Origin: Paraclostridium bifermentans
Lineage (GTDB): Bacteria; Bacillota; Clostridia; Peptostreptococcales; Peptostreptococcaceae
Direction: 5' to 3'
DNA length: 64,000 nt
Assembly: GCF_019916025.1 (NCBI RefSeq)
Contig: NZ_CP079737.1
Coordinates: 1,798,001-1,862,000 of the forward strand
A program made the translations under genes and the position numbers. Below, piece after piece: positions 25,510-33,823 of this stretch (its first letter is position 1; the number at the start of each line of letters is the position of its first letter). The notes under the pieces are model-generated. The model ran no database searches. It was not told the origin of the DNA and saw only the letters and a list, made by a program, of their open reading frames with translations.

Positions 25510-26745
25510 TTAATCTTCTTCTAATAATCCTAATTTTCCAGCTATATATTTAGTTGTACTACCTTGAATTATCAAAGTTATAAGTATTGTCATAAATACA
25601 ATTGAAGAAATAATTTCATAACCAGGTATTTTCATAGTTGTAATTATACCGCAAAGAGCAGCTGGAATTACTCCCGTTTCTCTTACCCACATCATAAAAA
25701 TAATTTCATTTCTAGACCATTTAGCTTTTTTATCAAATATTGTGCATATAAGTACACTTATTGGTCTTGCTACAAAAATAAGTCCTCCAACAACAAGCAA
25801 TGACGGTAATAAATATTTCATTAAAACATGTAAATTAACTTGGCTTCCTAAAATTATAAATATCATCATTCTACATACTGTTCCTAAAGTTTCTACAACA
25901 TTTAAATCAGTATCGTATGACCTTTGAGTTAACCAAATTTTAAAATTTTTCTTATTTCCATTTATAATTCCTACTATGAAACATGCCATATATCCACTTC
26001 CACCTAATTTAGTAGCTACTTCATAGGAGATTATAACTGATAAAACAGATACTATAGGTGCAAATTCCCTTAATACTCCATAAGGCTTATCACTTATTAA
26101 TTTCAATAGTAAAATTCCAGTAATTACACCTACTACAACTCCGAGAATAATCATTATGCTTAAATTATAAATATTTTCTTGAAACGAAAATTTACCTGAT
26201 AAAATTATAGTAATTACTGCTGAAGTTAAAATAGCTCCCGTTGCATCATTAAATGCTGACTCACTTATTACAGTTTGTTTTACCTTATCTTTAATTTTTA
26301 CACTATTAAAAATAGGTACTAATGTTGCAGGATCTGTAGATGCTATTATAGCACCTGCAAGTAATGCTGAAATTGAGCTTATTTCAAATGATAATCCAAT
26401 TATTTGTTTCATTATAAATGCTGATACTAAAACACCTAATGTTGATAATAGTAACACCGTAACTTTAACATTTTTTAAAACTTTCAAACTTATCTCTTTT
26501 CCACCTAAGTAAAGTATAAATGCTGATCCAAAAGTTAAAATTAATTGATTTTCAATTTGATATGAACTTATATCAATAAACTTAAAAAATGATGGTCCAA
26601 TAATTATCCCAGCAATCAAAAATAATACAACATCAGGAATATTTATTCTCTCACTTAGCTTACTACATAATATCCCTGTTATAGCAACTATAGCAAATAG
26701 TATTAGTAAATTATTACTAGCTATTGTGTGAATTGATGTTTCCAT
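25510..26745 (-). CDS. Cation:proton antiporter (CPA1, NhaP-like)
   Basis: A 411-residue protein with about 12 helices. The ion-binding signatures are ASTDPATLVP (135-144) and ESAFNDATG (162-170) with the N166-D167 pair of electroneutral CPA1 exchangers. It lacks the C-terminal regulatory domain seen in longer NhaP2/KefB proteins. It exports Na+ or K+ in exchange for protons. It lies downstream of a nucleobase permease on the same strand, separated by a hairpin that contains its own Shine-Dalgarno (26746-26804), so its expression is probably controlled separately from the permease. Confidence 0.85.
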   Translation of the reverse strand: METSIHTIASNNLLILFAIVAITGILCSKLSERINIPDVVLFLIAGIIIGPSFFKFIDISSYQIENQLILTFGSAFILYLGGKEISLKVLKNVKVTVLLLSTLGVLVSAFIMKQIIGLSFEISSISALLAGAIIASTDPATLVPIFNSVKIKDKVKQTVISESAFNDATGAILTSAVITIILSGKFSFQENIYNLSIMIILGVVVGVITGILLLKLISDKPYGVLREFAPIVSVLSVIISYEVATKLGGSGYMACFIVGIINGNKKNFKIWLTQRSYDTDLNVVETLGTVCRMMIFIILGSQVNLHVLMKYLLPSLLVVGGLIFVARPISVLICTIFDKKAKWSRNEIIFMMWVRETGVIPAALCGIITTMKIPGYEIISSIVFMTILITLIIQGSTTKYIAGKLGLLEED

Positions 26746-26804
26746 AAAAAACCTCCTAAAAATTTATTTCTAATTAAATAATATGAAATAATTTTTAGGA
26801 GGTT
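26746..26804 (-). terminator. Terminator-like hairpin that contains the antiporter Shine-Dalgarno
   Basis: 26750-26770 pairs with 26785-26804 as a 20-bp stem with one bulged base and a 14-base loop. On the minus strand the 3' arm contains AGGAGG (26752-26757), followed by six T and then the ATG at 26745. The arrangement matches the one at 6736-6784. Confidence 0.65.
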
Positions 26805-26832
26805 CACTTGTTTTAATTTTACTAATCTATAT

Positions 26833-28182
26833 TTATGAAGCTTGTGTACTCGAATTACCAACTTCTATTTTATTGTTTACCTCGGATTTTTCTTGTGGCA
26901 ACACCATATTTAGGAATATAGCTATTATAGCAACTACTATAAGTCCTGAATCCCCAAATATTAATTGTATAGGCTCTGGCATTTGAGATAAAACACCTGG
27001 AACTAATGTTAATCCTACGCCAAGTCCTAATGCAACTGCAACTATTGTACTATTTCTATTATTTAAAGGTTCTGATGTTATAAGTTTTATTCCACTTACT
27101 GCAATCATCGCAAACATCATTACACTAGCTCCTCCTAATACACTAGCTGGCATTAAAGATATTAATGCTCCAAATTTAGGGAAGATAGCTGCCAATATTA
27201 AAAATCCAGCCCCTATTCCAACTACATTTCTATTTATAACTTTAGTCATCGCTATAAGTCCTACATTTTGCCCAAATGAAGTAGTTGGCATTGAGTTAAA
27301 TAAAGCCGCAAGAACACTTCCAAATCCATCTGCCATAACTCCACCTGATATTTCCTCATCTGTAGCATCACGCCCTACACCTGAATGTGTAATAGCTGTT
27401 ATATCCCCAACAGTTTCAACTCCTGAAACTATAAACATACATACAAATGCAAATATTGCATCTATATGAAACTCAAATCCAAATTGTAAAGGCATAGGAA
27501 TAGAAATTAGTGCCATGCTTGAAATTTGAGAAAAATCTATTTTACCCATCGGTATAGCTACTATATATCCCACTATAAGTCCTATTAAAATCGAAGCTAT
27601 ACTAGTTATTCCTTTAGTGTATTGTTTACAAAATAAAACAGTTACCAATACTATACTTCCTAATAATAAATTTGATAATGATCCAAAATCACTTGCACCT
27701 ATTCCACCGGCGAAATAGTTAATCCCTGTTGGAAGTAACGAAATCCCTATTGCTAAAACTACAGTCCCTGTAACTACCGGAGGGAAGAACTTTCTTATTT
27801 TACTTATATATGTACCAAATACAATTTCAATTAAACTACCAGCTAAACACGCTCCTAAAACACCTTCATATCCATATTTAGCTCCTACTGCTGTTGCAAC
27901 AGACACAAATCCAAAACTAGTTCCCATAACTATAGGTAATTTAGCTCCAAATGGTCCTAGTTTATAACACTGAACTAATGTTACTAATCCAGACACTAAC
28001 ATCGCACATTGAACCAACATAGTTTTATCATCAAGGCTTAGTCCTAATGCTCCTGAAATAATAATTAATGGAGTAACATTTCCTACAAACATTGCAAGTA
28101 CATGTTGAAGTCCTAATGGTATAGCTTCTTTAAGTCTAGGCCTTCCATTTAACTGATAAATCACTGAATTTTTTTCATTCAT
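26833..28182 (-). CDS. Nucleobase:cation symporter-2 (xanthine/uric acid permease type)
   Basis: A 449-residue NCS2 family transporter with about 14 membrane segments. Characteristic features: GLQHVLAMFVG (about 24-34), SGVETVGDITAI (about 255-266), and the NSMPTTSFGQNVG motif (about 295-307). Purine members (XanQ, UacT, PbuX) share this last motif. It is upstream of the antiporter and the molybdenum hydroxylase on the same strand, which fits import of a purine to be hydroxylated. GGGGGAG precedes the ATG. Confidence 0.9.
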   Translation of the reverse strand: MNEKNSVIYQLNGRPRLKEAIPLGLQHVLAMFVGNVTPLIIISGALGLSLDDKTMLVQCAMLVSGLVTLVQCYKLGPFGAKLPIVMGTSFGFVSVATAVGAKYGYEGVLGACLAGSLIEIVFGTYISKIRKFFPPVVTGTVVLAIGISLLPTGINYFAGGIGASDFGSLSNLLLGSIVLVTVLFCKQYTKGITSIASILIGLIVGYIVAIPMGKIDFSQISSMALISIPMPLQFGFEFHIDAIFAFVCMFIVSGVETVGDITAITHSGVGRDATDEEISGGVMADGFGSVLAALFNSMPTTSFGQNVGLIAMTKVINRNVVGIGAGFLILAAIFPKFGALISLMPASVLGGASVMMFAMIAVSGIKLITSEPLNNRNSTIVAVALGLGVGLTLVPGVLSQMPEPIQLIFGDSGLIVVAIIAIFLNMVLPQEKSEVNNKIEVGNSSTQAS

Positions 28183-28254
28183 AAAAAATTTTCTCCCCCT
28201 TGAATTCGGTATATTATAATCTAAATTCGATTTAATATTCGTGTTTATATTTTG

Positions 28255-28282
28255 ATTATATCAGATTTAAAAGTTTTATCAA
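28255..28282 (-). promoter_or_regulatory. Probable sigma-A promoter of the purine permease gene
   Basis: On the minus strand TTGATA (28277-28282), a 16-bp spacer and TATAAT (28255-28260) with an upstream TG. Downstream, two similar words ending in CGAATT (around 28203-28240) could be an operator. Confidence 0.6.
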
Positions 28283-28386
28283 CCTAAAATCCGAATTTTT
28301 ATTATTTTTTTTAAAAAATAGTACGTATTTCTAACTATAAAATAATTAATATAATTTATAGCATTAAAATGTAGTAATATAATAAT

Positions 28387-28423
28387 AAAAAAGCTTATGT
28401 ATTTTAATACATAAGCTTTTTTA
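28387..28423 (-). terminator. Intrinsic terminator of the two-gene small-protein operon
   Basis: AAGCTTATGTATT pairs perfectly with AATACATAAGCTT across a short loop, with T runs on both strands. Confidence 0.85.
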
Positions 28424-28585
28424 TTATTTATTATTATCTTTATGATCCTTATCTTTTTCATGTTTTTCATCACTTGTATTGTTCTTACTTATTATGTCAC
28501 TCATAGATAAACTTGTATTTAATATCTCTTTTGTATATTGTAAAGCATTTTCATATTGTCCATTTTTAAATCTATTTTCAGTCAT
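28424..28585 (-). CDS. Small charged protein of unknown function (53 aa)
   Basis: ATG preceded by AAGGAG. The product starts MTENRFKNGQYENALQYTKE and ends in a hydrophilic Lys/Asp/His-rich tail (DEKHEKDKDHKDNNK). It lies 23 bases after the 28609-28791 gene and before a strong terminator, so the two form an operon. No recognised family. I prefer it over a longer frame on the same strand (28279-28473), which lacks a ribosome site and runs through the terminator. Confidence 0.65.
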   Translation of the reverse strand: MTENRFKNGQYENALQYTKEILNTSLSMSDIISKNNTSDEKHEKDKDHKDNNK

Positions 28586-28608
28586 ATGCTTCACTCCTTA
28601 AGATTATT

Positions 28609-28791
28609 TTAGCATGGAGGGAAAAAATTTTTATTTGCTAATCTATTCCCTAATATATCTGCTATTTTTTTATTTTGAGAAATTTCTTCAGCAATTTCCT
28701 CTTTATTATCATTTTCTTTTAATAAGTCTTTTATTTCTTTATTGTTATCTAAATTATTTTTATCTTTATTAGTATTTTTTTTATTAGACAT
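28609..28791 (-). CDS. Small highly charged protein of unknown function (60 aa)
   Basis: AAGGAAGG precedes the ATG. The product is almost entirely Lys, Asn, Asp and Glu (MSNKKNTNKDKNNLDNN), with a core NKEEIAEEISQNKKIAD and an unusual hydrophobic end FFPPC. The EEIAEE core resembles the region around the germination-protease site in small acid-soluble spore proteins; this is only suggestive. It is first in a two-gene unit. Confidence 0.6.
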   Translation of the reverse strand: MSNKKNTNKDKNNLDNNKEIKDLLKENDNKEEIAEEISQNKKIADILGNRLANKNFFPPC

Positions 28792-28867
28792 AATTTTACC
28801 TTCCTTTAATATCGTTTAATACTAGAATGTCCATATAGCATTTATTTTAAACTTATAATTTTTTCTA

Positions 28868-29014
28868 TAAAAAATCCGCTCATCTTACGTCGTCACAACT
28901 TCGTCAATTACTCAAAAAACTTTTTTACGCTATAAATATACAATGTTGATATAACTAAGTTCCATAAATTATCCATAGATTTTTAGTAACCATAATTTCC
29001 TTAAGCGAAAAAAA
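28868..29014 (-). repeat. Dispersed intergenic repeat, copy 2 (degenerate)
   Basis: About 147 bases sharing the order of blocks with copies 1 and 3: an opening AAAAAATCCGCTCAT, CGTC words, a middle with ATAAATTATCCATAG in place of the DnaA-box word, and the ending ATAATTTCCTTAAGCG then an A run next to a terminator. More diverged than copy 3. Confidence 0.6.
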
Positions 29015-29042
29015 AAAGAAAAGTATAAATACTTTTCTTTTT
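29008..29042 (-). terminator. Intrinsic terminator of the 37-aa gene
   Basis: AGAAAAGTAT pairs with ATACTTTTCT, with a long T tract on the minus strand from the A run at 29008-29017. Confidence 0.75.
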
Positions 29043-29050
29043 CAGTAAAT

Positions 29051-29164
29051 TTAATACAAATCTTCTTTATCATCATTTTTTGACTTTTTATCGTCATATA
29101 AATAGTAAATACCTAAAGTAATAATACAAATTACTAAACTCCACAATATAACTGATATAAACAT
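29051..29164 (-). CDS. Small single-pass membrane protein (37 aa)
   Basis: GAGGTG (29171-29176) lies six bases before the ATG at 29164. The product begins MFISVILWSLVICIITLGIY, a clean membrane helix, followed by YLYDDKKSKNDDKEDLY, a charged cytoplasmic-type tail. Immediately followed by a strong terminator. Too short for family assignment; similar tiny proteins often modulate membrane complexes. It may be in one transcript with the flippase-like gene upstream (50 bp away). Confidence 0.65.
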   Translation of the reverse strand: MFISVILWSLVICIITLGIYYLYDDKKSKNDDKEDLY

Positions 29165-29214
29165 TCATGTCACCTCTAATGTTGTGGTTTACTATTTATA
29201 TATAATATTATTTT

Positions 29215-30276
29215 TTATGAATTAATGTTACTACTACTTTCATTTTTTCTTATTTTTTTCATTTTATAATGGTATCTAATTGTAAAAATTCCACAAAATA
29301 ATAATATAAAGTAATATATAAATATTCCATATAAGAATACAGAATACCCCAATAATTCTTTAGGAATTACATCTTTAAATATAGTAAAAAATGCAATTTC
29401 ATTAGCTCCTACATTTCCAGGTGTTGGAACGGGAGATACCGCCATATATAAAAAAGCCTGTAATGTTAACATCTGTCCATATGACTGAGAATTCAAACTT
29501 AATGATCTATATATACAGTAAGCTATGCTAAAATACAAAGTCAATTGAACTATCGTAAAAAGTAAAGATTTTATTAATGACTTTTTATCATTTAAAAATA
29601 GCTTAATTGAATAATTATACTCATCAATAAATTTATTTATACTTTCTTGCTTATCTTCTAATTTTTTAAATACTTTTATCTTTTTCAATATATTTAATGC
29701 TATATTTACTATTTTCTTAGTTTTTTTAGGACTATATATTATTAAAATTCCAAAGCTCAATGCAAATATATTCATAATCATACCAGTTGCAACTAATATA
29801 ACTATAGAGTTTAGCTCTCTTTCTAAATATATATAATGATTAAACAACAATATCCCACAATATAGCGTAACTACAGTTTGAAATATAACAGTCTTATTTG
29901 CTATAACTGCAGTAGCTTTACTTACAGGAACCTTTGATTTTGTCAAAGCATAAATTTGCATCGGTTGGCTTCCTGAAGCTAACGGTGTTACTAAGTTATA
30001 ATACAAACCCATTGTTCCTATATTAAATCCCAACGACTTAATTTTCGTTTTATGAATTGAATTTAATATTATCTTTAGTATATAAGCTTCTAATATTATA
30101 TACATTATTATGCATAAAAATCCTAATGCTATATATTTTAAATTTATAATTTTAATAATTTTAGATAAAACATTTATATTTAGAGTCGTACACACCAAAT
30201 ATGTAGTCAATACAATTAAAAATAATAAAAAGGTATACTGTAATATATCTTTTTGTCTTTTAGTTAATATGTCCAT
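29215..30276 (-). CDS. LPG-synthase TM-region/UPF0104 family membrane protein (flippase-like)
   Basis: A 353-residue protein with eight to nine hydrophobic segments. It matches the membrane part of MprF (lysylphosphatidylglycerol synthase TM region): FNIGTMGLYYNLVTPLASGSQP and the later AVSPVPTPGNVGANE motif are diagnostic. These proteins are thought to move or synthesise lipids; there is no synthase domain here. The ATG at 30276 has AGGAGA before it. The open frame continues 52 codons further upstream, but that part is translated dispersed repeat (copy 3) and is not real coding. Confidence 0.87.
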   Translation of the reverse strand: MDILTKRQKDILQYTFLLFLIVLTTYLVCTTLNINVLSKIIKIINLKYIALGFLCIIMYIILEAYILKIILNSIHKTKIKSLGFNIGTMGLYYNLVTPLASGSQPMQIYALTKSKVPVSKATAVIANKTVIFQTVVTLYCGILLFNHYIYLERELNSIVILVATGMIMNIFALSFGILIIYSPKKTKKIVNIALNILKKIKVFKKLEDKQESINKFIDEYNYSIKLFLNDKKSLIKSLLFTIVQLTLYFSIAYCIYRSLSLNSQSYGQMLTLQAFLYMAVSPVPTPGNVGANEIAFFTIFKDVIPKELLGYSVFLYGIFIYYFILLFCGIFTIRYHYKMKKIRKNESSSNINS

Positions 30277-30356
30277 AACATTTCTCCTAATCGATTTTGC
30301 CCATCCTTTTATAAGTATACTATTTTTTGCTTTTATTTCAATAGTTTTAATTTTTA

Positions 30357-30504
30357 ACACAAAAAATTCGCTTTGCTCATGCCGCCAACGACTCCGTCCG
30401 TTGCTCAAAATGTCATTTTTTACTTTCACCAAAACGTTTGTACCACTATGTTACATAAGTTATCCACAAAATTTAATTAAGTATAATTTCCTTAAGCGTA
30501 AAAA
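30357..30504 (-). repeat. Dispersed intergenic repeat, copy 3
   Basis: About 148 bases, the closest relative of copy 1. Shared words include AAAAATTCGCTT, CGACTCCGT, GTTGCTCAAAAT, CATTTTTTACTTTCACCAAAA, TATGTTACATAAGTTATCC and TTAAGTATAATTT. It contains TTATCCACA at 30460-30468. It ends in CTTAAGCGTAAAAAA at a terminator stem. Confidence 0.75.
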
Positions 30505-30531
30505 ATAAGAGCAGATACCTGCTCTTATTTT
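30499..30531 (-). terminator. Intrinsic terminator of the cyclophilin gene
   Basis: AAATAAGAGCAG pairs with CTGCTCTTATTT across a four-base loop; T tract on the minus strand. Confidence 0.85.
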
Positions 30532-30536
30532 AACAT

Positions 30537-31181
30537 CTATTTAATTTTTTCAGCAGGTTTATATTCTACACCTTTAGTATCAACTCTTATGCTCTCTATA
30601 ACAACATTTTTCTTAGGCTTATCGTTAGAACCTACCTCTACATTATTTATTTTGTCTACAACATCCATTCCTTTTATTACTTTTCCAAAAGCGGCATATT
30701 GCTTGTCTAAGTTTTTTGCATCTTTTGTAACTATGAAAAACTGACTTCCAGCTGAATCTGGTTGTTGGCTTCTAGCCATGGATAATATACCTTTTTCATG
30801 TTTTATATCATTTTTAAATCCATTGTCATCAAATTCTCCTTTTATAGAGTATCCAGGTCCTCCTGTACCACTACCTTCTGGATCTCCACCTTGTATAACA
30901 AAGTCTTTTACTACTCTATGGAAAATAAGTCCATCATAAAACTTATTATTAGCAAGTTCTATAAAGTTGTTAACTGTGTTTGGAGCTAAGTGTGGGTATA
31001 GTTCCGCTTCTATAGTTCCATAATCTTTAACTTTTATAGTCGCTATTGGTAGCTCTTTTGGTGGATCAATTGGTTTGTTAGTGTATTCTTTTTCTTCTCC
31101 ACTCTTTTTAGAACAACCAATCATTAATCCTAAACACAGTACTGATACTAGTAATATTATTTTTCTAGTTATTTTTTTCAT
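30537..31181 (-). CDS. Lipoprotein peptidyl-prolyl cis-trans isomerase (cyclophilin)
   Basis: A 214-residue protein with a lipoprotein signal peptide (lipobox LMIGC, C23) and a cyclophilin domain at about 45-200. Catalytic-site motifs: IFHRVVKDFVIQGGDPEG (R89), GILSMARS, and AGSQFFIVT. It is expected to sit on the outer face of the membrane and assist folding of exported proteins. GGGGGATT precedes the ATG. It may share a transcript with the acyltransferase and esterase genes just upstream (12 bp). Confidence 0.93.
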   Translation of the reverse strand: MKKITRKIILLVSVLCLGLMIGCSKKSGEEKEYTNKPIDPPKELPIATIKVKDYGTIEAELYPHLAPNTVNNFIELANNKFYDGLIFHRVVKDFVIQGGDPEGSGTGGPGYSIKGEFDDNGFKNDIKHEKGILSMARSQQPDSAGSQFFIVTKDAKNLDKQYAAFGKVIKGMDVVDKINNVEVGSNDKPKKNVVIESIRVDTKGVEYKPAEKIK

Positions 31182-31193
31182 CTAAATCCCCCT

Positions 31194-32204
31194 TTATATT
31201 TTCATTAAGTTAGCTATATAATCAAACAATTTGTTTATAGGATTAAAAATAAAATTATATATATAATTTACAAAATCTCCTGACAATAAAATCATTATTA
31301 ATATAGGACTTAATATTATTCCAAGATTAGAAAATAAACTAATATTCCAACTTGGTATAAAATGTATTACTATAACAATTAAATATATATGAAATACATA
31401 TATATTCATAGTATTTTTACCATATTTACTATACCAAAACTTTTTATTTGGAACTACATTTATAATACCTATACTAAGTATTATAGATCCTAAATAAAGT
31501 AAGCTTCTTCCTATTAAACCTTGTATCATATTTAATTGATTAGTCTTATATGCATATGAATTATATAAGAACTTATAACCTACTACATCATACTTCGATA
31601 TGTATATTGCAATTAAAATAAAAGCTATTACTATAAAATAACCAATTCCTTTGCTCATATTGTTTATTTTATTAAGTTTTGTTGAATCTGTATAGTACCC
31701 CATAAGAAAAAACGGTAAAAACGCTATAGTTCTAGATATTGATAAAAAATTTTGTCCCATGCTATCAAGCCCAATTAACAGCCCTAGCGCAAAACTTATA
31801 GGAACTATCCATTTTACTTTTGTTAAATATTTAATTGATATCCTCCAAAAAAATAAGCTCAATAAATACCATAATGTCCATCCAGGATAAAATATAGAAA
31901 ACATATTTTTACCTGTAACTATATAAGCTCCAACGTACCAAATTATATCAAAGAAAATATATGGTATTAAAAGCTTTTTAACCAAAACCAAATTTGACTT
32001 AACTCCTTTTTTAGATAGATATCCAGATATAAATATAAATAAAGGCATATGAAATATATATATATACATATACATACTTTTTAACATATCATCTTGGTTT
32101 ATATAATATTCTATTGTATGCCCAAATACAACTGCAAACATTAAAATAACTTTAAGATTATCAATTAGATAATCTCTTTTTTCAATATTGCTATCTTTTC
32201 CCAA
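31194..32204 (-). CDS. Acyltransferase family 3 membrane protein
   Basis: A 336-residue protein with about ten membrane helices. The family signature RDYLIDNLKVILMFAVVFGH (10-29) ends in the catalytic-type H29; a second motif is FHMPLFIFISGYLSKKG. Such enzymes O-acetylate surface sugars or lipids. The start is TTG, eight bases after AGAGGA; no ATG is available in frame. It lies between a cyclophilin lipoprotein and an esterase in one probable operon, suggesting attachment and removal of an acyl group on a cell-surface polymer. The partner substrate is unknown. Confidence 0.85.
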   Translation of the reverse strand: MGKDSNIEKRDYLIDNLKVILMFAVVFGHTIEYYINQDDMLKSMYMYIYIFHMPLFIFISGYLSKKGVKSNLVLVKKLLIPYIFFDIIWYVGAYIVTGKNMFSIFYPGWTLWYLLSLFFWRISIKYLTKVKWIVPISFALGLLIGLDSMGQNFLSISRTIAFLPFFLMGYYTDSTKLNKINNMSKGIGYFIVIAFILIAIYISKYDVVGYKFLYNSYAYKTNQLNMIQGLIGRSLLYLGSIILSIGIINVVPNKKFWYSKYGKNTMNIYVFHIYLIVIVIHFIPSWNISLFSNLGIILSPILIMILLSGDFVNYIYNFIFNPINKLFDYIANLMKI

Positions 32205-32222
32205 TTCATGATCCTCTTTTCA

Positions 32223-33044
32223 TTAGTTTAAGAAGTCTAAAATAACCTTTGAATCTTTTTTGCCATTTCCCCTTGCTATATTCAGTATATTACTATGATA
32301 CATATTATCTAAAATAATTAATTTTGCTAGTTTTGATTTATTAACCTTATTTAATTTATCAACGAAGCTTACCGAACATTCAGGATTTATCAATGAGTCC
32401 AACTTGCCATGTATACAAAGTACCGGTATATCTTCATTTCCTTTTATCAAGTTAATAGGGTTTACTTTATCTATATTCTGTCCTTTTGCATAATTTTTAA
32501 TAATTGATTTTGCATATTTTCTAGTACACGCTCTAAAATTTAGCACTCCAGATATAGATATGAATTTTTTAAATACATGTTTGTCTATACCATACTTTTT
32601 ATGAAAATAATTATTAAAAACTAGGTTAGCTGCTAATTCTCCTCCTGCTGAATAACCCATAACATAAACTTTATTCCTATCACCCATAACTCTTTCATTG
32701 CTTAGGAAATGTTTAAATCCGTTAAATATGTCATCTATCTGTGTTGGATATGTAAATTTAGGAACAAGTCTATATGAAATTAAAACTACATTAAATCCCT
32801 TTTTATTAAAATATTTACCTATATAAGAATATCTCTTTGGACTTCCATGCCACCAACTTCCTCCATGAACAAAAAATATTATAGGGCTTTTTTCATCAAA
32901 ATTAAAAAACTTATAATATTGTTTTTTATGATTTCCATAACTAGCGTCATAACTTTGTATATTAGAATCTTTAATATTTGCAGTTACAATGTTATATACC
33001 AAAGGAACTTTAAGCATACTTTCTTTTAGTCTATTTTTGTTCAT
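32223..33044 (-). CDS. Alpha/beta hydrolase (acetyl-esterase-like)
   Basis: A 273-residue esterase/lipase-type hydrolase. Oxyanion motif HGGSWW (60-65), nucleophile S132 in GYSAGG, acid D216 in HGKLDSL, and H250 in MYHSN. The HGG and GxSAGG motifs put it in the hormone-sensitive-lipase/acetyl-esterase group. No signal peptide; residues 9-24 are mildly hydrophobic. It sits 18 bp upstream of the acyltransferase, so a pairing of O-acylation and de-acylation is plausible. AAGGAGAT precedes the ATG. Confidence 0.87.
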   Translation of the reverse strand: MNKNRLKESMLKVPLVYNIVTANIKDSNIQSYDASYGNHKKQYYKFFNFDEKSPIIFFVHGGSWWHGSPKRYSYIGKYFNKKGFNVVLISYRLVPKFTYPTQIDDIFNGFKHFLSNERVMGDRNKVYVMGYSAGGELAANLVFNNYFHKKYGIDKHVFKKFISISGVLNFRACTRKYAKSIIKNYAKGQNIDKVNPINLIKGNEDIPVLCIHGKLDSLINPECSVSFVDKLNKVNKSKLAKLIILDNMYHSNILNIARGNGKKDSKVILDFLN

Positions 33045-33074
33045 GTAATTTATCTCCTTATCTCTTTTAGTTAG

Positions 33075-33105
33075 AAGTACCTCAATAAAGGTTATTGAGG
33101 TACTT
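33075..33105 (-). terminator. Hairpin between the DUF4397 and esterase genes
   Basis: A 14-bp perfect stem (33075-33088 with 33092-33105) with a three-base loop. The following minus-strand sequence is not T-rich, so termination may be partial. Confidence 0.5.
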
Positions 33106-33110
33106 CCTGA

Positions 33111-33740
33111 TTATTTGTTCATATAAGTTATTATATCTAAAGATTGTATAATTTCAATATCTGGTACATCCCCAATTAAATAAATTGTGTAAATTTTATT
33201 GTCTTTCAATTCAATTTTTTTACTTATTCTTATTCCCTCATTACTTCCTTCCGATTCTACATTACTTTCTTCTATTGTAAAATCATATACGCCTATAGGA
33301 ACTTCTGCATAATTAGTTCTTTTTCCAAAAGGAATTTCATCTATCATTTTTACCCCATTTACTGTTAAATCTATCGGATCTGTTGTAGGTGATAAATGTG
33401 CTATTCTAAATTTTGCATTAGACTCACAAGTTTTTTCATTTGGATCTTCAAAAACTGCAAGTAGCATAAGCTTTGGCATTATCCCTGTTATAACCAAAGT
33501 GCCTACATTTCCACCTGCTATAGTTAACTCTTGTTCTAGTATTAACTTTTCACTATTTCCACATTCATATACTTTGACCGTATAATCCCCAGGAAATGTT
33601 GGTGTATATGGAACAAATTCTCTGTATCTAACATCAGAAAATACAAGTACGTCGTTAATATATACATCAATTTTATCGCTATTTGCCGTAGCATTAAAAA
33701 CTCTTATATATGATGCATCATTATTAACTCTTATTTTCAT
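33111..33740 (-). CDS. DUF4397 domain protein, two repeats
   Basis: A 209-residue beta-rich protein without signal peptide. Two related units are visible: SYIRVFNATANSDKIDVYIN (about 10-29) and KFRIAHLSPTTDPIDLTVNG (about 109-128), each followed by a PYTPTFPGDY/FGKRTNYAEVP strand pair. This is the DUF4397 immunoglobulin-like pattern. Function unknown; in Bacillus and Clostridium relatives are often surface or spore-associated. Preceded by a 22-bp perfect palindrome about 85 bases upstream. Confidence 0.85.
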   Translation of the reverse strand: MKIRVNNDASYIRVFNATANSDKIDVYINDVLVFSDVRYREFVPYTPTFPGDYTVKVYECGNSEKLILEQELTIAGGNVGTLVITGIMPKLMLLAVFEDPNEKTCESNAKFRIAHLSPTTDPIDLTVNGVKMIDEIPFGKRTNYAEVPIGVYDFTIEESNVESEGSNEGIRISKKIELKDNKIYTIYLIGDVPDIEIIQSLDIITYMNK

Positions 33741-33823
33741 ACATACCTCCCCCTTTAAGATATAACATAATTTATTATATGTCTTTTATACGACATATGA
33801 CACTTCCACAATTAGCGTTTATT

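Noticed and set aside
28279-28473. 64-codon open frame on the minus strand
   Set aside because: It crosses the terminator hairpin at 28387-28423 and overlaps a better small gene (28424-28585) with a ribosome site; no Shine-Dalgarno of its own.
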